From an uncultured Bacteroidota bacterium (GTDB taxonomy: Bacteria > Bacteroidota > Bacteroidia > Bacteroidales > P3), in assembly GCA_902800395.1 (NCBI GenBank), contig CADCEC010000005.1, forward strand, positions 1 to 64,000: a DNA stretch of 64,000 bases, in the 5' to 3' direction. The position numbers and the translations under genes are program-made. The notes below the pieces were generated by a model. That model ran no database searches and was not told the origin of the DNA. It was given only the letters and a program-made list of their open reading frames with translations. Shown piece after piece: positions 51,691 to 60,906 of this stretch (position 1 is the first letter of the stretch; each line of letters opens with the position of its first letter).

Positions 51691-53427
51691 CTATCCCAGG
51701 ACTGCAGCTCGTTCGTCGTCGTCCCAGTAGGTCATATTACGGAAGGGGTTGACCTCGTCCTTGTGGCGGCTGGCCACCTTCTGCTCCTCGATATATTTCT
51801 GTATCTCGGCATAACGCTGCTGGTATTGCTGCCAGAGGTCGTCGGTGAGTTTGTCCACTCCTGCTATACGGCAGAGAACGCTGTAGGCGTGGGCCTCACG
51901 CTGAGTAGGATAGGCCTCCCAGAGAGTATCGAAGCGCGCCCTGATAGCCGTCCAGTCTCCCAACTTGCCACTCTCCACATCGGCAATCAACTGTTCCATG
52001 TCTTGTTTGGCAATGAGTTGTCCGCCAATGTTGACCCATTCGGTTTCACGCTTTCCACTTTCCACTTTCTTCACTGCATTCTTTTTCTTCTTCAAGGTGT
52101 TCAGTTCCCCTTCGGGGTGCCACTTTCCACTCTCTAGGTTCTTCATGGCGTAGAAAACAAGCATATCCTCGTAGGCCTTGAGGCCTTCGGCGGCTTTGAG
52201 CACCACCGTGGGGCGTTTGCTTTTCTCCTGACCCTGGGCATAGACGGTGTCGGTAGTGGAGGCCGCCATCCAGGCGCGTAACTGCATTATGCCATGGAAT
52301 ATCTCCTCGGTGGTGTCGGGAGCCAGATTGTCGAACTCGATATGCTGGGCCTTCACCACGCGCTTGTCGCGCTTGGCGAACTTCTTGCTGTTGCGGTCCA
52401 TAGCGTACATGTTGTACATCCACCAGTAGGCAGGCATAATTTCCAGCTGATCCTTGCTCACGTTGTTGTTCACCAGCGCGAAGGGCAGCGTGATGTCCAA
52501 TTCGGCAGGGTAGTCGCCCTTAGCCAGCAGGCAGTAGGAGGCGAAGCGGCTGCTGTGTTTGAACGAGCAGCAGAGGCCCGGCCAGAAACCACGGCCGGCG
52601 GCAATCTCGTTGTCGGCCGTGCGGCTGTTGTGGTTGGAGCCTATGGTGCCGCCGGCGGCGATATTGCTCTGGCCCATGATAAGGCCGGCGATGAGGAACG
52701 AGTTGTTGTGGTGCTGCTCGTGGGCGGGGAAGATGATGCTATTGCCCACCTCGCAGCGCGCCAGGGTCGAGTTGTCGCCCACCACGGTATCGTTGAGTCT
52801 CAAGCCGAACTCCAGGTGCACATGCTCGCCCAGCAGGAAACGCTCGGCGATGACGCCGTGTTCCACGGTGCAGCCGTATCCCACCACGCCGTCACACAGC
52901 GCAAGCGCCCCGTCGATGGTGGTCGGGTCATCGCTGCGCGAGAGGATGCTGGTGTTGCGGATGCAGTTGGTGTTCTTGATGGTGCAGCAGTCGCCCACAC
53001 GGCCACGCTGTCCATCATCGGTGGCGAGGACATCATGGGTCATCTGCTCCAGACGCTCCATGAACTTCTTGCGGCCACGATAGCGGGCCCACATATAGGC
53101 CTCTCCGATGGTCATCCCGGCAAAGGGGAGTATGGCACGGCCCCCATTCTCGTTCATCACCTCGAGGGGTTTGGACGTTCCGCCGCCTGTCATCTCGCCG
53201 ATATTGAACAATGTCACGTTGTCGCCCAGCGTATAGTCGGAGAGCAGGCGCACGTCGCGGATGGTGGCATTGGCGCCGAGGACGCAGTTGCGGAAGGTAG
53301 TGTTCCTCACATTCTTGATACAGAACGGGTCGGCCACCCGCACGGTGGACCAATCGTCGGAGTAGTTACCTTGCCGCTCCAGTTGCTCTATTTCAGCCGG
53401 AGTAAGATTGCGATATTGTTGTGTCAT
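51691..53427 (-). CDS. DUF4954 family left-handed beta-helix protein
   Basis: 578 residues. Hexapeptide-like repeats run through most of it (NCVLGANATIRDVRL, YTLGDNVTLFNIGEM, VVGYGCTVEHGVIAERFLLG, DTVVGDNSTLARCEVGNSI), indicating a left-handed beta-helix related to nucleotidyl/acyl transferases. Function of DUF4954 is unknown. In the C-terminal helical part, residues around 452-500 contain KNLESGKWHPEGEL and KKVESGKRETE, encoded by TTTCCAC heptamers (about 52050-52075 and 52125-52141). It is six bases downstream of nagB in the same operon. Confidence 0.85.
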   Translation of the reverse strand: MTQQYRNLTPAEIEQLERQGNYSDDWSTVRVADPFCIKNVRNTTFRNCVLGANATIRDVRLLSDYTLGDNVTLFNIGEMTGGGTSKPLEVMNENGGRAILPFAGMTIGEAYMWARYRGRKKFMERLEQMTHDVLATDDGQRGRVGDCCTIKNTNCIRNTSILSRSDDPTTIDGALALCDGVVGYGCTVEHGVIAERFLLGEHVHLEFGLRLNDTVVGDNSTLARCEVGNSIIFPAHEQHHNNSFLIAGLIMGQSNIAAGGTIGSNHNSRTADNEIAAGRGFWPGLCCSFKHSSRFASYCLLAKGDYPAELDITLPFALVNNNVSKDQLEIMPAYWWMYNMYAMDRNSKKFAKRDKRVVKAQHIEFDNLAPDTTEEIFHGIMQLRAWMAASTTDTVYAQGQEKSKRPTVVLKAAEGLKAYEDMLVFYAMKNLESGKWHPEGELNTLKKKKNAVKKVESGKRETEWVNIGGQLIAKQDMEQLIADVESGKLGDWTAIRARFDTLWEAYPTQREAHAYSVLCRIAGVDKLTDDLWQQYQQRYAEIQKYIEEQKVASRHKDEVNPFRNMTYWDDDERAAVLG

Positions 53428-53433
53428 GAGCCT

Positions 53434-54255
53434 TTATTTGTAGAGGTTGACATACTCTTCGATGCTACCTTCGATACGTTGCTTATCCTTGAAGTAGTCG
53501 TAGGTGCTCATCTTAAGCTCCACCGCGGCCTCTTCGTCGCAGACGATAACGGCATGGGGGTGCATCTGCAGCATGCTGGAGGTCCACATATGGTTGACAC
53601 CCGTCTCAATCAGGTGGTGCAATGCACGGGCCTTTTTGGGACCGTTGCAGAGGATAAGCACCTCGCGGGCATCCATCACGGTACCCACACCGACGGTGAG
53701 GGCCTGTTTTGGCACCTTGCTCTCGTCGTTGTCGAAGAAACGGCAGTTGGCCTGGATGGTGTTGGTGGTGAGGGTCTTGATGCGGGTACGGCTGGCCAGC
53801 GACGACCCCGGCTCGTTGAAAGCGATATGGCCGTCGGGCCCCACGCCGCCCATGAAGAGTTCCACGCCGCCGGCAGCGGCAATCATCTCCTCATAGTGCT
53901 CGCACTCCGCCTTCAGGTCTTTGGCGTTGCCATCGAGGATGTGGACATTCTCCTTCTTGATGTCGATATGGTTGAAGAAGTTGTTCCACATAAAGCTGTG
54001 GTAGCTCTCGGGGTGGTTCACGTCGAGACCCACATACTCGTCCATGTTGAAAGTCACCACATTCTGGAAACTGAGCACTCCGCACTTGTTCAGTTTCACC
54101 AGGTGCTGGTAGAGTCCGAGGGGGGAACTACCGGTAGGGCATCCGAGGACAAACGGGTGCTCTGCCGTGGGTTTAAAATCGAGGATTCTCTTGGCCACAT
54201 AGTTGGCCGCCCAGACCGACATTTCGTCGTAGTCTTTAGCAATAATAACGCGCAT
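53434..54255 (-). CDS. nagB: Glucosamine-6-phosphate deaminase
   Basis: 273 residues. [39 protein letters not shown] with the catalytic Asp, Glu and His, [17 protein letters not shown], and [15 protein letters not shown] are diagnostic. It converts glucosamine-6-phosphate to fructose-6-phosphate and ammonia. Promoter TATATTTG on the minus strand (54332-54339). Confidence 0.96.
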   Translation of the reverse strand: MRVIIAKDYDEMSVWAANYVAKRILDFKPTAEHPFVLGCPTGSSPLGLYQHLVKLNKCGVLSFQNVVTFNMDEYVGLDVNHPESYHSFMWNNFFNHIDIKKENVHILDGNAKDLKAECEHYEEMIAAAGGVELFMGGVGPDGHIAFNEPGSSLASRTRIKTLTTNTIQANCRFFDNDESKVPKQALTVGVGTVMDAREVLILCNGPKKARALHHLIETGVNHMWTSSMLQMHPHAVIVCDEEAAVELKMSTYDYFKDKQRIEGSIEEYVNLYK

Positions 54256-54574
54256 ATTACTGATTATTAAATATTGATATATAGAGGTTTATTCTTATAT
54301 TATACCCCACCCATACCAGTTTCACAAGATGCAAATATACATAAAAATCCCGAATTGCATCCACGCGCACGAAAAAAAAACGGCGAATTACTCTAATTGC
54401 TCAAATGTTAATGGGTGTTAAACACCCCCTCTCAACTCGACCTTTCACCTTTTTGGCCATTTTTCCGATTTAACAAATTTTAAGAAATATAAATCACTAG
54501 AAACCAGTAGTTTGATTAAAAAGTAGAACATGATCGGTTAAAATGCTGTCAATCAGTAGATAAAAGATATCATC

Positions 54575-54618
54575 TTCTTATCAAGTTCTTATCAAATTCT
54601 AATATACTTTTTATCAAA
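54575..54618. repeat. 11-bp array (TTCTTATCAAG units)
   Basis: Four units: TTCTTATCAAG, TTCTTATCAAA, TTCTAATATAC, TTTTTATCAAA. Confidence 0.65.
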
Positions 54619-54670
54619 CTCTACTTCGGTAAAAGATGGTTAAACTTTCATAACAAGTGTTAAAAAGGTA

Positions 54671-54753
54671 AATCTTAGCCCGTTTACGGGCGATATTCTT
54701 TAGCCGAGGGCGTCAGCCCACGGCTAAACTCTGCCGCCCGCGATGCGGGCTGT
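54671..54753. repeat. REP-like element, copy E
   Basis: ATCTTAGCCCGTTTACGGGC, then TTAGCCGAGGGCGTCAGCCC, ACGGCTAA and CTGCCGCCCGCGATGCGGGC. The same words as the other copies in rearranged order. Confidence 0.6.
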
Positions 54754-54765
54754 CTATTTGGGGGA

Positions 54766-55191
54766 TTAGTAGATTTCGAGGATGGTGCCGTCGAAGAGGG
54801 TACGGTACTCGTAGAGAGGGCAGCCGGTGAGGGAGCCCTCGAGGGGGTTGCCATAGATGGTCTCGAACTGGGAATGGCAGTCGGGACAGCGCAACACGGT
54901 GCCGTCCCATCCTGCCAAAGGTTCTAGGCGTACCTCATGGCAATAGGGACAGGCACACTCAAAGGCGGCGAATTCGGTGTAGGAGACACGCCGGACGAAG
55001 ATGCCTTTGTATCCTCGGTTGATGGTGACGGTGCCACCGACGGTCATCAGGGCCGCAAAGTCGGGTTGGTAGATGTTGATGGCACCACCGGCACCGAAAG
55101 GGGTGTCGCAAACGGTGTCGCGACTGCATGCTGCGGTCAGCAGCATGCAGATGGCTAACACTAGACTATTTTTGATGCGGGAAATCGGCAT
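54766..55191 (-). CDS. Rieske-like lipoprotein, 141 aa
   Basis: Lipoprotein signal: MPISRIKNSLVLAICMLLTA then AC. Two CPxCH motifs, CPYCHEVRL and CPDCHSQFE about 20 residues apart, sit where a Rieske protein has CxH and CxxH. GCPLYEYRT fits the end of the Rieske fold. The extra Cys in each motif is unusual; the site could bind a [2Fe-2S] cluster or zinc. Family relation is inferred from layout. It overlaps the upstream cyclotransferase gene by 26 bases. Confidence 0.6.
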   Translation of the reverse strand: MPISRIKNSLVLAICMLLTAACSRDTVCDTPFGAGGAINIYQPDFAALMTVGGTVTINRGYKGIFVRRVSYTEFAAFECACPYCHEVRLEPLAGWDGTVLRCPDCHSQFETIYGNPLEGSLTGCPLYEYRTLFDGTILEIY

Positions 55192-56173
55192 ATAGGGTTT
55201 TCATGGTCACCTCGGCGACGATGCGTAGGGTTTCGGGGCTCACGGAGTTGAGGTCGTCGGAGACGGTATGCCAGTGTTCGAAGAAACTGGTGGTGCCGCT
55301 GTTCTGTACGATATCGACCATGGGGATATGGGCGATGGTGTTGACGAAGTAGTGGTCGTCAAGAATTTCAGGGGTGGACTCGCTGACGAAGATGTTGCTG
55401 TGGCCAAGGGCTTTGGCGGCGTTCCAGAGGTTGTCGGTGAGGCCGGGGGCGAAGTAGCGGCTGATGCCTTCCTGCGTGAAGCGCGGGTGGGTGGTGCCTA
55501 CCATGTCGAAGAGGATGCCGTAGACGTAGTGTGCATAGGGCATGTGGCGGCTGTTGGCCCAGTGTTGGGAACCGAGGCACCAGTTGGTCTCGTCGTGGTT
55601 GGCGGCCCATTCGGGAGCACCCTGGTCTTCGACATCGAAGAGGATGAAGTCGACACCCACAGAGGGGGGCATGGTGCGCATGACGCGTGCCATCTCGAGG
55701 AGGACAGCGGCGCCGGAGGCGCCGTCGTTGGCACCGGGCACGGGGCTGCGGTGGTTGCTCTCAGAGGGGTCGTGGTCGGCCCAGGAGCGGCTGTCCCAGT
55801 GGGCGGCGAGGATGATGCGACGGTCGGCCTGTGGATTGAGGAGGCCTATGATGTTCTTGCCCGGTACTGCGGAGCCGTCCCAGAGCACGGCGCGGAAGTC
55901 CTGTACGATGACGGTGTCGCAGGAACGGCCCATCTGCGCGGTGAGCCATGTGGCACAGCGTTCCCACCCTTTGCTGCCGGGGATGCGGTTGCCGAAGGAG
56001 AGCTGACGCTCGACATAGGCGTAGGCCGAATCGGCGGAGAATTCGGGAGTGGCGACGGAGGAGTAATCCGTTGACGGCGTCGACGCTGCGGAGTCGCTGC
56101 CGCCGGTGCTGTTTTTGCAAGCGAAAAACAGCAGCAGACAGGCTGCTGCTGTTAAGAGGAATGTTTTTTTCAT
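55166..56173 (-). CDS. M28-family glutaminyl-peptide cyclotransferase-like lipoprotein
   Basis: 335 residues with lipoprotein signal ending in FFAC. FGNRIPGSKGWERCATWL, IILAAHWDSRSWAD (zinc His and Asp), PGANDGASGAAVLLEMARVM (zinc Asp), FDVEDQGAPEW (catalytic Glu region) and HIPMVDIVQ with a final FFEHWHTVSDDLN mark the M28/QC fold. It probably cyclises N-terminal Gln of secreted proteins, which in Bacteroidetes are often exposed after signal-peptide cleavage. The efp gene lies 5 bases upstream. Confidence 0.85.
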   Translation of the reverse strand: MKKTFLLTAAACLLLFFACKNSTGGSDSAASTPSTDYSSVATPEFSADSAYAYVERQLSFGNRIPGSKGWERCATWLTAQMGRSCDTVIVQDFRAVLWDGSAVPGKNIIGLLNPQADRRIILAAHWDSRSWADHDPSESNHRSPVPGANDGASGAAVLLEMARVMRTMPPSVGVDFILFDVEDQGAPEWAANHDETNWCLGSQHWANSRHMPYAHYVYGILFDMVGTTHPRFTQEGISRYFAPGLTDNLWNAAKALGHSNIFVSESTPEILDDHYFVNTIAHIPMVDIVQNSGTTSFFEHWHTVSDDLNSVSPETLRIVAEVTMKTLYADFPHQK

Positions 56174-56178
56174 CTCGT

Positions 56179-56742
56179 TTATTTGATGCGTTCGGCGTAT
56201 TCGCCGGTGCGGGTGTCGACTTTGATGCGCTCGCCTTCTTTGATGAAGAGTGGCACGCGGACCTGGACGCCGGGCTCGACGGTGGCGTCTTTCATGGCGT
56301 TGGTGGCGGTGTTGCCGGCGAAACCGGGCTCGGTGTAGGTGACGACGGTCTCGATGAAGGGAGGCAACTCGCAGATGAGCGGGGTCTCGGTGTCGGCCTC
56401 GACGGTGATTTCAACATACTGGCCGTCCTTGAGGAACTGGGGAGCGTTGATGATGGCCTCGGGGATGTAGATTTGCTCGTAGGTCTCGGTGTGCATGAAG
56501 ACGTGCATGTCGCCCTCCTTGTAGAGGTAGGTGTAGGGGCGACGCTCGACGCGCACGATGTCGATTTTGGCACCGCTGGGGAAGGTGTTCTCGAGCATGC
56601 GGCCGGTCTTCACGTTGCGCATCTTGGTACGCACGAAGGCGGCACCCTTGCCGGGTTTCACGTGGAGGAATTCAACGATGGTGTAGATGTCGTTGTTGAA
56701 ATTGATGCAAAGTCCGTTCTTGATATCGGTGGTTGTTGCCAT
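56179..56742 (-). CDS. efp: Elongation factor P
   Basis: 187 residues. The tip loop [10 protein letters not shown] places Lys32 where EF-P carries its functional residue. [19 protein letters not shown] and the C-terminal [20 protein letters not shown] complete the three beta-barrel domains. It rescues ribosomes stalled at polyproline. Confidence 0.96.
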   Translation of the reverse strand: MATTTDIKNGLCINFNNDIYTIVEFLHVKPGKGAAFVRTKMRNVKTGRMLENTFPSGAKIDIVRVERRPYTYLYKEGDMHVFMHTETYEQIYIPEAIINAPQFLKDGQYVEITVEADTETPLICELPPFIETVVTYTEPGFAGNTATNAMKDATVEPGVQVRVPLFIKEGERIKVDTRTGEYAERIK

Positions 56743-56758
56743 AAAATGTAATGTATTA

Positions 56759-57025
56759 TTATTGATTATTATTCTTCTTTTTTTCTTCAGCGAGGAGTTG
56801 TGTGAGACGGCGGAGGTCGGCCTTGAGTTGGTCGTTCTCTTCGTCGGCAGCCTTGCAGCGGTGCCGTTCCATCATCCAGCGGGCGAAGAGGGCCAGGGCG
56901 ACGAGGAGCATGGTGAGGGAGAGCTTGCGGGTGTTGTCGGTCATGAGAAAGTAGACGGCGGTGGCACCGAGGATGATGACGTAGGAAGCTATCTCATAAA
57001 GTTTTATAGCAGTCTTGTGGCTCAT
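56759..57025 (-). CDS. Small membrane protein, 88 aa
   Basis: Two transmembrane helices (about 11-27 and 36-52) followed by a charged coiled-coil tail ([20 protein letters not shown]). Function unknown. Promoter TATTTTTG on the minus strand near 57043-57050; efp follows 16 bases downstream, so they are probably co-transcribed. Confidence 0.7.
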   Translation of the reverse strand: MSHKTAIKLYEIASYVIILGATAVYFLMTDNTRKLSLTMLLVALALFARWMMERHRCKAADEENDQLKADLRRLTQLLAEEKKKNNNQ

Positions 57026-57072
57026 TTGCGTTCGGATTTGAAGTGCAAAAATACGAAATTTTTTTAATAATG

Positions 57073-59073
57073 TTATTTTTTTTCAGGGCGGACGACGAGT
57101 TGGTTGTGGACCATGCGCTGCATGTAGGACTGGATGATGGCTTTGAGGCGAAGTGTGAGGTGGTCTATGATTTCTGAATTCTGAATCTTGAATTCTGAAT
57201 TGTCAAGGAGATTGTTTTTCTGGAGGGGGTCGGAGAGGTAGTTGTAGAGGGCGACGGGTTGTTGTCCGTCGAAGAGGAGGAGGAGGCTGTCCTCGACATA
57301 CTGGTAGATGTCGTTGCAGTAGTTGACGGCCCAGTTTTCATCTGCAAGGAGGTTTTTGCCGAAGGCGATGTAGGGTTGGTCGTAGCCGAGGAGAGAAAGG
57401 AGCGTGGGGAGGATGTCGATTTGCTGGGCGACGGTGTTTTGCATGCCGCGGGGGAGGGAACCAGAGGGGTCAAAAAAGACGACGGGTACGGAGAAGACCC
57501 CGAGGGAGGTGCGGTATTGGTCGTGGGAGGAGGCATTGGTGTGGTCGGCTGTGATGACGAAGATGGTGTTGTTGTACCAAGGTTGCTGGCTGGCGGTGTG
57601 GAAGAAGCGTTGGAGGGCGTAGTCGGTGTAGCGGATGCATTTATGGATGGGGAGGTCACCTTCGGGGAAGCGGCTGCGGTATTTGTCAGGAATGTTGAAA
57701 GGGTGGTGGGAGGAGGCTGTGAAGAGAGCGGAGACGAAGGGTTCCGAGAGGTCGTTCAAGGAGAGGGCGAAGAATTGGAGGAAGGGCTCGTCCCAGATGG
57801 CCCAGGTGCCGTCGAAGTCGTTGTCGCCGTTGAAGCGGCTGTCGGCTCCGTATTCGTTGCGGCCGAGGTAATGCTGGAATCCTGTGGTGCGTGCGAAAGC
57901 CTGGAATCCCATGGACCCATTCTCGGCACCGTGGTAGAAGGCTGAAGAGTAGCCTTTGGGGGCGAGGAGGCCAGCGATGCCGCTGATATCGTTGAGGGAA
58001 GAGGAAGTGGTGATGAAGGGTTCGACGAACATGGGTATGGAGGAGAGGATGGAGGGCATGCCGTCGATGCTTTTGCGGCCGTTGGCAAAGGAGTATTGGA
58101 AAGTGAGGGAGTGGGCAGCGAGGGAGTCGAAGAAGGGGGTGAGGGAGGGCTGTCCGGGGTTGAAGAAGCCCGTGTATTCGCGGCCGAAGCTTTCGACGAT
58201 GAGGATGACGACGTTTTTATTGCCCGATTGCAGGATTGCGTTATTGCTTGAGTGGAGGGGTGTATAGAGGGCATCCATTTGGGAGTCGGGCATGTAGTCG
58301 GGGACGACGAAGGGTTTCTTGCCGATGGTGCGGATGAGGGAGAAGGGGGTGTTGAGTACGATGGCTGCTTCGGTAGGACTGTTGACGTACTGGTTGGCGT
58401 TGCTGATGGTGATGGGGCGAATGGCGGTGGTGAAGCCTCCCCGCATGCCGCCGATGGAGAGGGGAATGGCGATGAGGAGGGCGAGGGAGTTGGTGAGGTA
58501 GTATTTGGTTTTATGATGGGAGATATGGGAATTCTGGGAGTTGATGGGGGTGTTCTTGGGTTTGACGTAGAAAAGGACAAGGAGAGCTATAAGGACGAGG
58601 AAGAGGAGAAGGAGGTACCAGTGGTTGAGAATCTCGGTGAAGAGGATGTCACTAAGGTTGCCTTCGTTAGAGAATTCGGAGAAGAAGGTAGCAGTGGTGC
58701 GGCGACCTGTGAAGCGGGAGTAGACGGCGTCGGAGAGGTTGAGGAAGAGAGCGAGGGAGTTGAAGACGATGAAAATGTACTTGCACATAGTGTGCCACCA
58801 GGGGCGTTCCTTGATGTGGAGGGGTAGCAGCATGAGGATAATCCAGAGGGCGTTGGTGTAGAGGATTGCGGAGGTGTCGAAGCGCAGGCTACCGGACAGC
58901 AGGTCGGAAGTCGACAGTGTGTCCCAGCCGGCAGAATAAAGATCCCAGTTCTCGAGGACGAAGGCTATGCGTGCAATCATGTAGACAACATACGCTATAG
59001 CGAGGTTGATGAGGACGGCGAGGAGGTTATTGAATGGGAACGCGCCTATACGAGGAAAGAATATTTTTTTCAT
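57073..59073 (-). CDS. LtaS/MdoB-type sulfatase-fold phosphotransferase, 666 aa
   Basis: Five N-terminal transmembrane helices (within about 1-210) precede a periplasmic sulfatase-fold domain: VVILIVESFGREYTGFF with metal-binding Glu, FANGRKSIDGMPSIL with the nucleophile region (Ser in place of the LtaS Thr), and VITADHTNAS with metal-binding Asp and His. Such enzymes move phosphoglycerol or phosphoethanolamine groups onto surface glycans or lipids. It is the last gene of the lpxD operon. Two repeat-coded insertions occur: INSQNSHISHHK after the helices and DNSEFKIQNSEI near the C-terminus (TTCTGAA heptamers, 57172-57206). Confidence 0.83.
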   Translation of the reverse strand: MKKIFFPRIGAFPFNNLLAVLINLAIAYVVYMIARIAFVLENWDLYSAGWDTLSTSDLLSGSLRFDTSAILYTNALWIILMLLPLHIKERPWWHTMCKYIFIVFNSLALFLNLSDAVYSRFTGRRTTATFFSEFSNEGNLSDILFTEILNHWYLLLLFLVLIALLVLFYVKPKNTPINSQNSHISHHKTKYYLTNSLALLIAIPLSIGGMRGGFTTAIRPITISNANQYVNSPTEAAIVLNTPFSLIRTIGKKPFVVPDYMPDSQMDALYTPLHSSNNAILQSGNKNVVILIVESFGREYTGFFNPGQPSLTPFFDSLAAHSLTFQYSFANGRKSIDGMPSILSSIPMFVEPFITTSSSLNDISGIAGLLAPKGYSSAFYHGAENGSMGFQAFARTTGFQHYLGRNEYGADSRFNGDNDFDGTWAIWDEPFLQFFALSLNDLSEPFVSALFTASSHHPFNIPDKYRSRFPEGDLPIHKCIRYTDYALQRFFHTASQQPWYNNTIFVITADHTNASSHDQYRTSLGVFSVPVVFFDPSGSLPRGMQNTVAQQIDILPTLLSLLGYDQPYIAFGKNLLADENWAVNYCNDIYQYVEDSLLLLFDGQQPVALYNYLSDPLQKNNLLDNSEFKIQNSEIIDHLTLRLKAIIQSYMQRMVHNQLVVRPEKK

Positions 59074-59076
59074 ACT

Positions 59077-60906
59077 TTAGAATTGGAAATAGATAAAGGG
59101 TTGAGGACCTGCGGTAACGAATTGGTAAAGCACCACTGCGGTGAGGACACATGCGGCGGCGATGAGCCAGAGAGGCATGGAGGCGAACCAGAGGCGGTAG
59201 CGGCGTTTGAAGCGTGTGGGTAGCCAGTGGACAATCATGCCTAGTGCGAAGACGAGGAAGACATTCCAATAGTTGGCGAGGATGGCGGGGATTTGCGAGA
59301 GTTCCCAGTGGGAGCCGATTTGATGGACCATCATGGAGGCTGTCTGCCAGGCTTGTTCGTTGGCTTCTGCGGGGTCGAGATTGGAGCCGGAGCGGAAGAA
59401 GAGGCGGGTGAAGGAGATGAAAATGAAGGTAATGGCCACAGCCCAGCCAGTGGAAAAATGATAATTGAAAGTTGAGAATTTGCTGACGCGGTTGAGGAAG
59501 TAGACTAAAGAGAATCCGGCGAGGAGCGCGAAAGAGCAATAGTATAGGAGGTTGAGAAGAGGAAGGTCTGTGGTGTGGCTGGCGATGCCGAGGGCGGCGG
59601 TGACGAGGATAAGGACGAGGAAACGCAGGCTCCAGCGGCAGCCTTTCCACCATTTGTAGACGAGAATGCCGAGTCCGTTGAGTCCACCCCAGGTGATGAA
59701 GTTGAAGGAGGAACCGTGCCAAAGTCCGCCAAGGAGCATGGTGTCCATGTTGTTGACGTTGGTGCCGAGGGTCTTGCGGTGCGAGGGGCGGAAGAAGTAG
59801 AGGAGCAGGATGAGAGCGATGATGACAATGACGGCAATGGTGAAGCCTGTTATCTTCAGCCGGAAGGCGGCGATGAGCAGAATGGCGAAGAGGATGCTGT
59901 AGGAAGTAACACCGGAGGTGCGATTGCCGCCGAGGGGGATGTAGAGGTAGTCGCGCAGCCAGCGAGAGAGCGACATGTGCCAGCGGCGCCAGAAGTCGGT
60001 GGGGTTCTGTGCTTTGTAGGGTGAGTTGAAGTTGACGGGCAGATAAAATCCCATCAGCATGGCCACGCCGATGGCGATATCGGTGTAGCCAGAGAAGTCG
60101 GCATAGACCTGCAGTGAGTAGAGCATCAGGCCGGAGAAGTTCTCGAAGGGCGTGAAGAGGTTGGGATTCTCGAAGATGCGGTCGACGAAGCAAGCGGCCA
60201 GATAGTCGGCAAGGACAAGTTTCTTGATGAGACCATTGACAATCCAGAAGATGGCGATGCCGAACTGGCGACGGGATAGGAAGAAGGGTTTGTAGAGTTG
60301 CGGGACGAACTGGTCGGCACGGAGGATGGGGCCGGCGACGAGCTGGGGGAAGAAGGCGGTGTAGAAGCCGAAATCGAGGATGTTGGAGACGTGAGGAATC
60401 TTGCGTTTGTAGACATCGACGATGTAGCTGATGTTCTGGAAGGTGAAGAAGGAGATGCCAACGGGGAGGATTATCTTGATGGCGATGCTGTATTCGGTGT
60501 TGAAGGTGGCGTTGAATATGTCGGTGAAGAAGTAGGCATATTTGAAGAAGCAGAGGACGCCGAGGTTGACGACTACTCCGATGTTGCGCAGGAGTTTGCG
60601 GCGAGCGGTGGAGAGGGAATGGTCCATCCCGATGCCGAGCATCCAGCCCAGCAGGGTGGAGAAGATGAGCAGAAGGACAAAGAGGCCGGAAGTTTTGTAG
60701 TAGAAGAAGAGACTGAAAAAGAAGAGGTAGCCGTTGCGGATCACACGACGGGAGGTGGGAGAGGAGTATTTTTTATAGGAGACGATGGCGGCGAAAAAGA
60801 CATAGATGATGAAGAAGAGGACCCAGAAATGAATCTGGGTGAAGAGCAAAGGGTGGTCGTCGTTGAAAGCGAAGAGGCTGGCAAGGTATGCTAGGATGTC
60901 GTTCAT
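59077..60906 (-). CDS. MBOAT-family O-acyltransferase, 609 aa
   Basis: Multi-pass membrane protein, AlgI/PatA-like. Diagnostic: SFFTFQNISYIVDVYKRKI, FFPQLVAGPILRADQF, GYTDIAIGVAMLMGFYLPVN, NPTDFWRRWHMSLSRWLRDY and GLWHGSSFNFITWGGLNG with the catalytic His. It passes acetyl or another acyl group across the inner membrane for transfer to a polymer. The SGNH gene upstream overlaps by 4 bases. A degenerate heptamer (about 59456-59484) codes VSKFSTFNYHFST in one loop. Confidence 0.9.
   Translation of the reverse strand: MNDILAYLASLFAFNDDHPLLFTQIHFWVLFFIIYVFFAAIVSYKKYSSPTSRRVIRNGYLFFFSLFFYYKTSGLFVLLLIFSTLLGWMLGIGMDHSLSTARRKLLRNIGVVVNLGVLCFFKYAYFFTDIFNATFNTEYSIAIKIILPVGISFFTFQNISYIVDVYKRKIPHVSNILDFGFYTAFFPQLVAGPILRADQFVPQLYKPFFLSRRQFGIAIFWIVNGLIKKLVLADYLAACFVDRIFENPNLFTPFENFSGLMLYSLQVYADFSGYTDIAIGVAMLMGFYLPVNFNSPYKAQNPTDFWRRWHMSLSRWLRDYLYIPLGGNRTSGVTSYSILFAILLIAAFRLKITGFTIAVIVIIALILLLYFFRPSHRKTLGTNVNNMDTMLLGGLWHGSSFNFITWGGLNGLGILVYKWWKGCRWSLRFLVLILVTAALGIASHTTDLPLLNLLYYCSFALLAGFSLVYFLNRVSKFSTFNYHFSTGWAVAITFIFISFTRLFFRSGSNLDPAEANEQAWQTASMMVHQIGSHWELSQIPAILANYWNVFLVFALGMIVHWLPTRFKRRYRLWFASMPLWLIAAACVLTAVVLYQFVTAGPQPFIYFQF

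Larger units (their letters stand above)
54256..54765. other. Intergenic region with promoter, 11-bp array and REP element
   Basis: nagB promoter at 54332-54339; a perfect GGGTGTT-a-AACACCC hairpin near 54412-54426; an AT-rich stretch containing an 11-bp array (54575-54618, TTCTTATCAAG-type units); and REP-like copy E (54671-54753). No gene. Confidence 0.6.

Noticed and set aside
52294-54270. 658-codon plus-strand open frame
   Set aside because: Antisense to DUF4954 and nagB, both well recognised; the product has no domain and the composition of a shadow frame.
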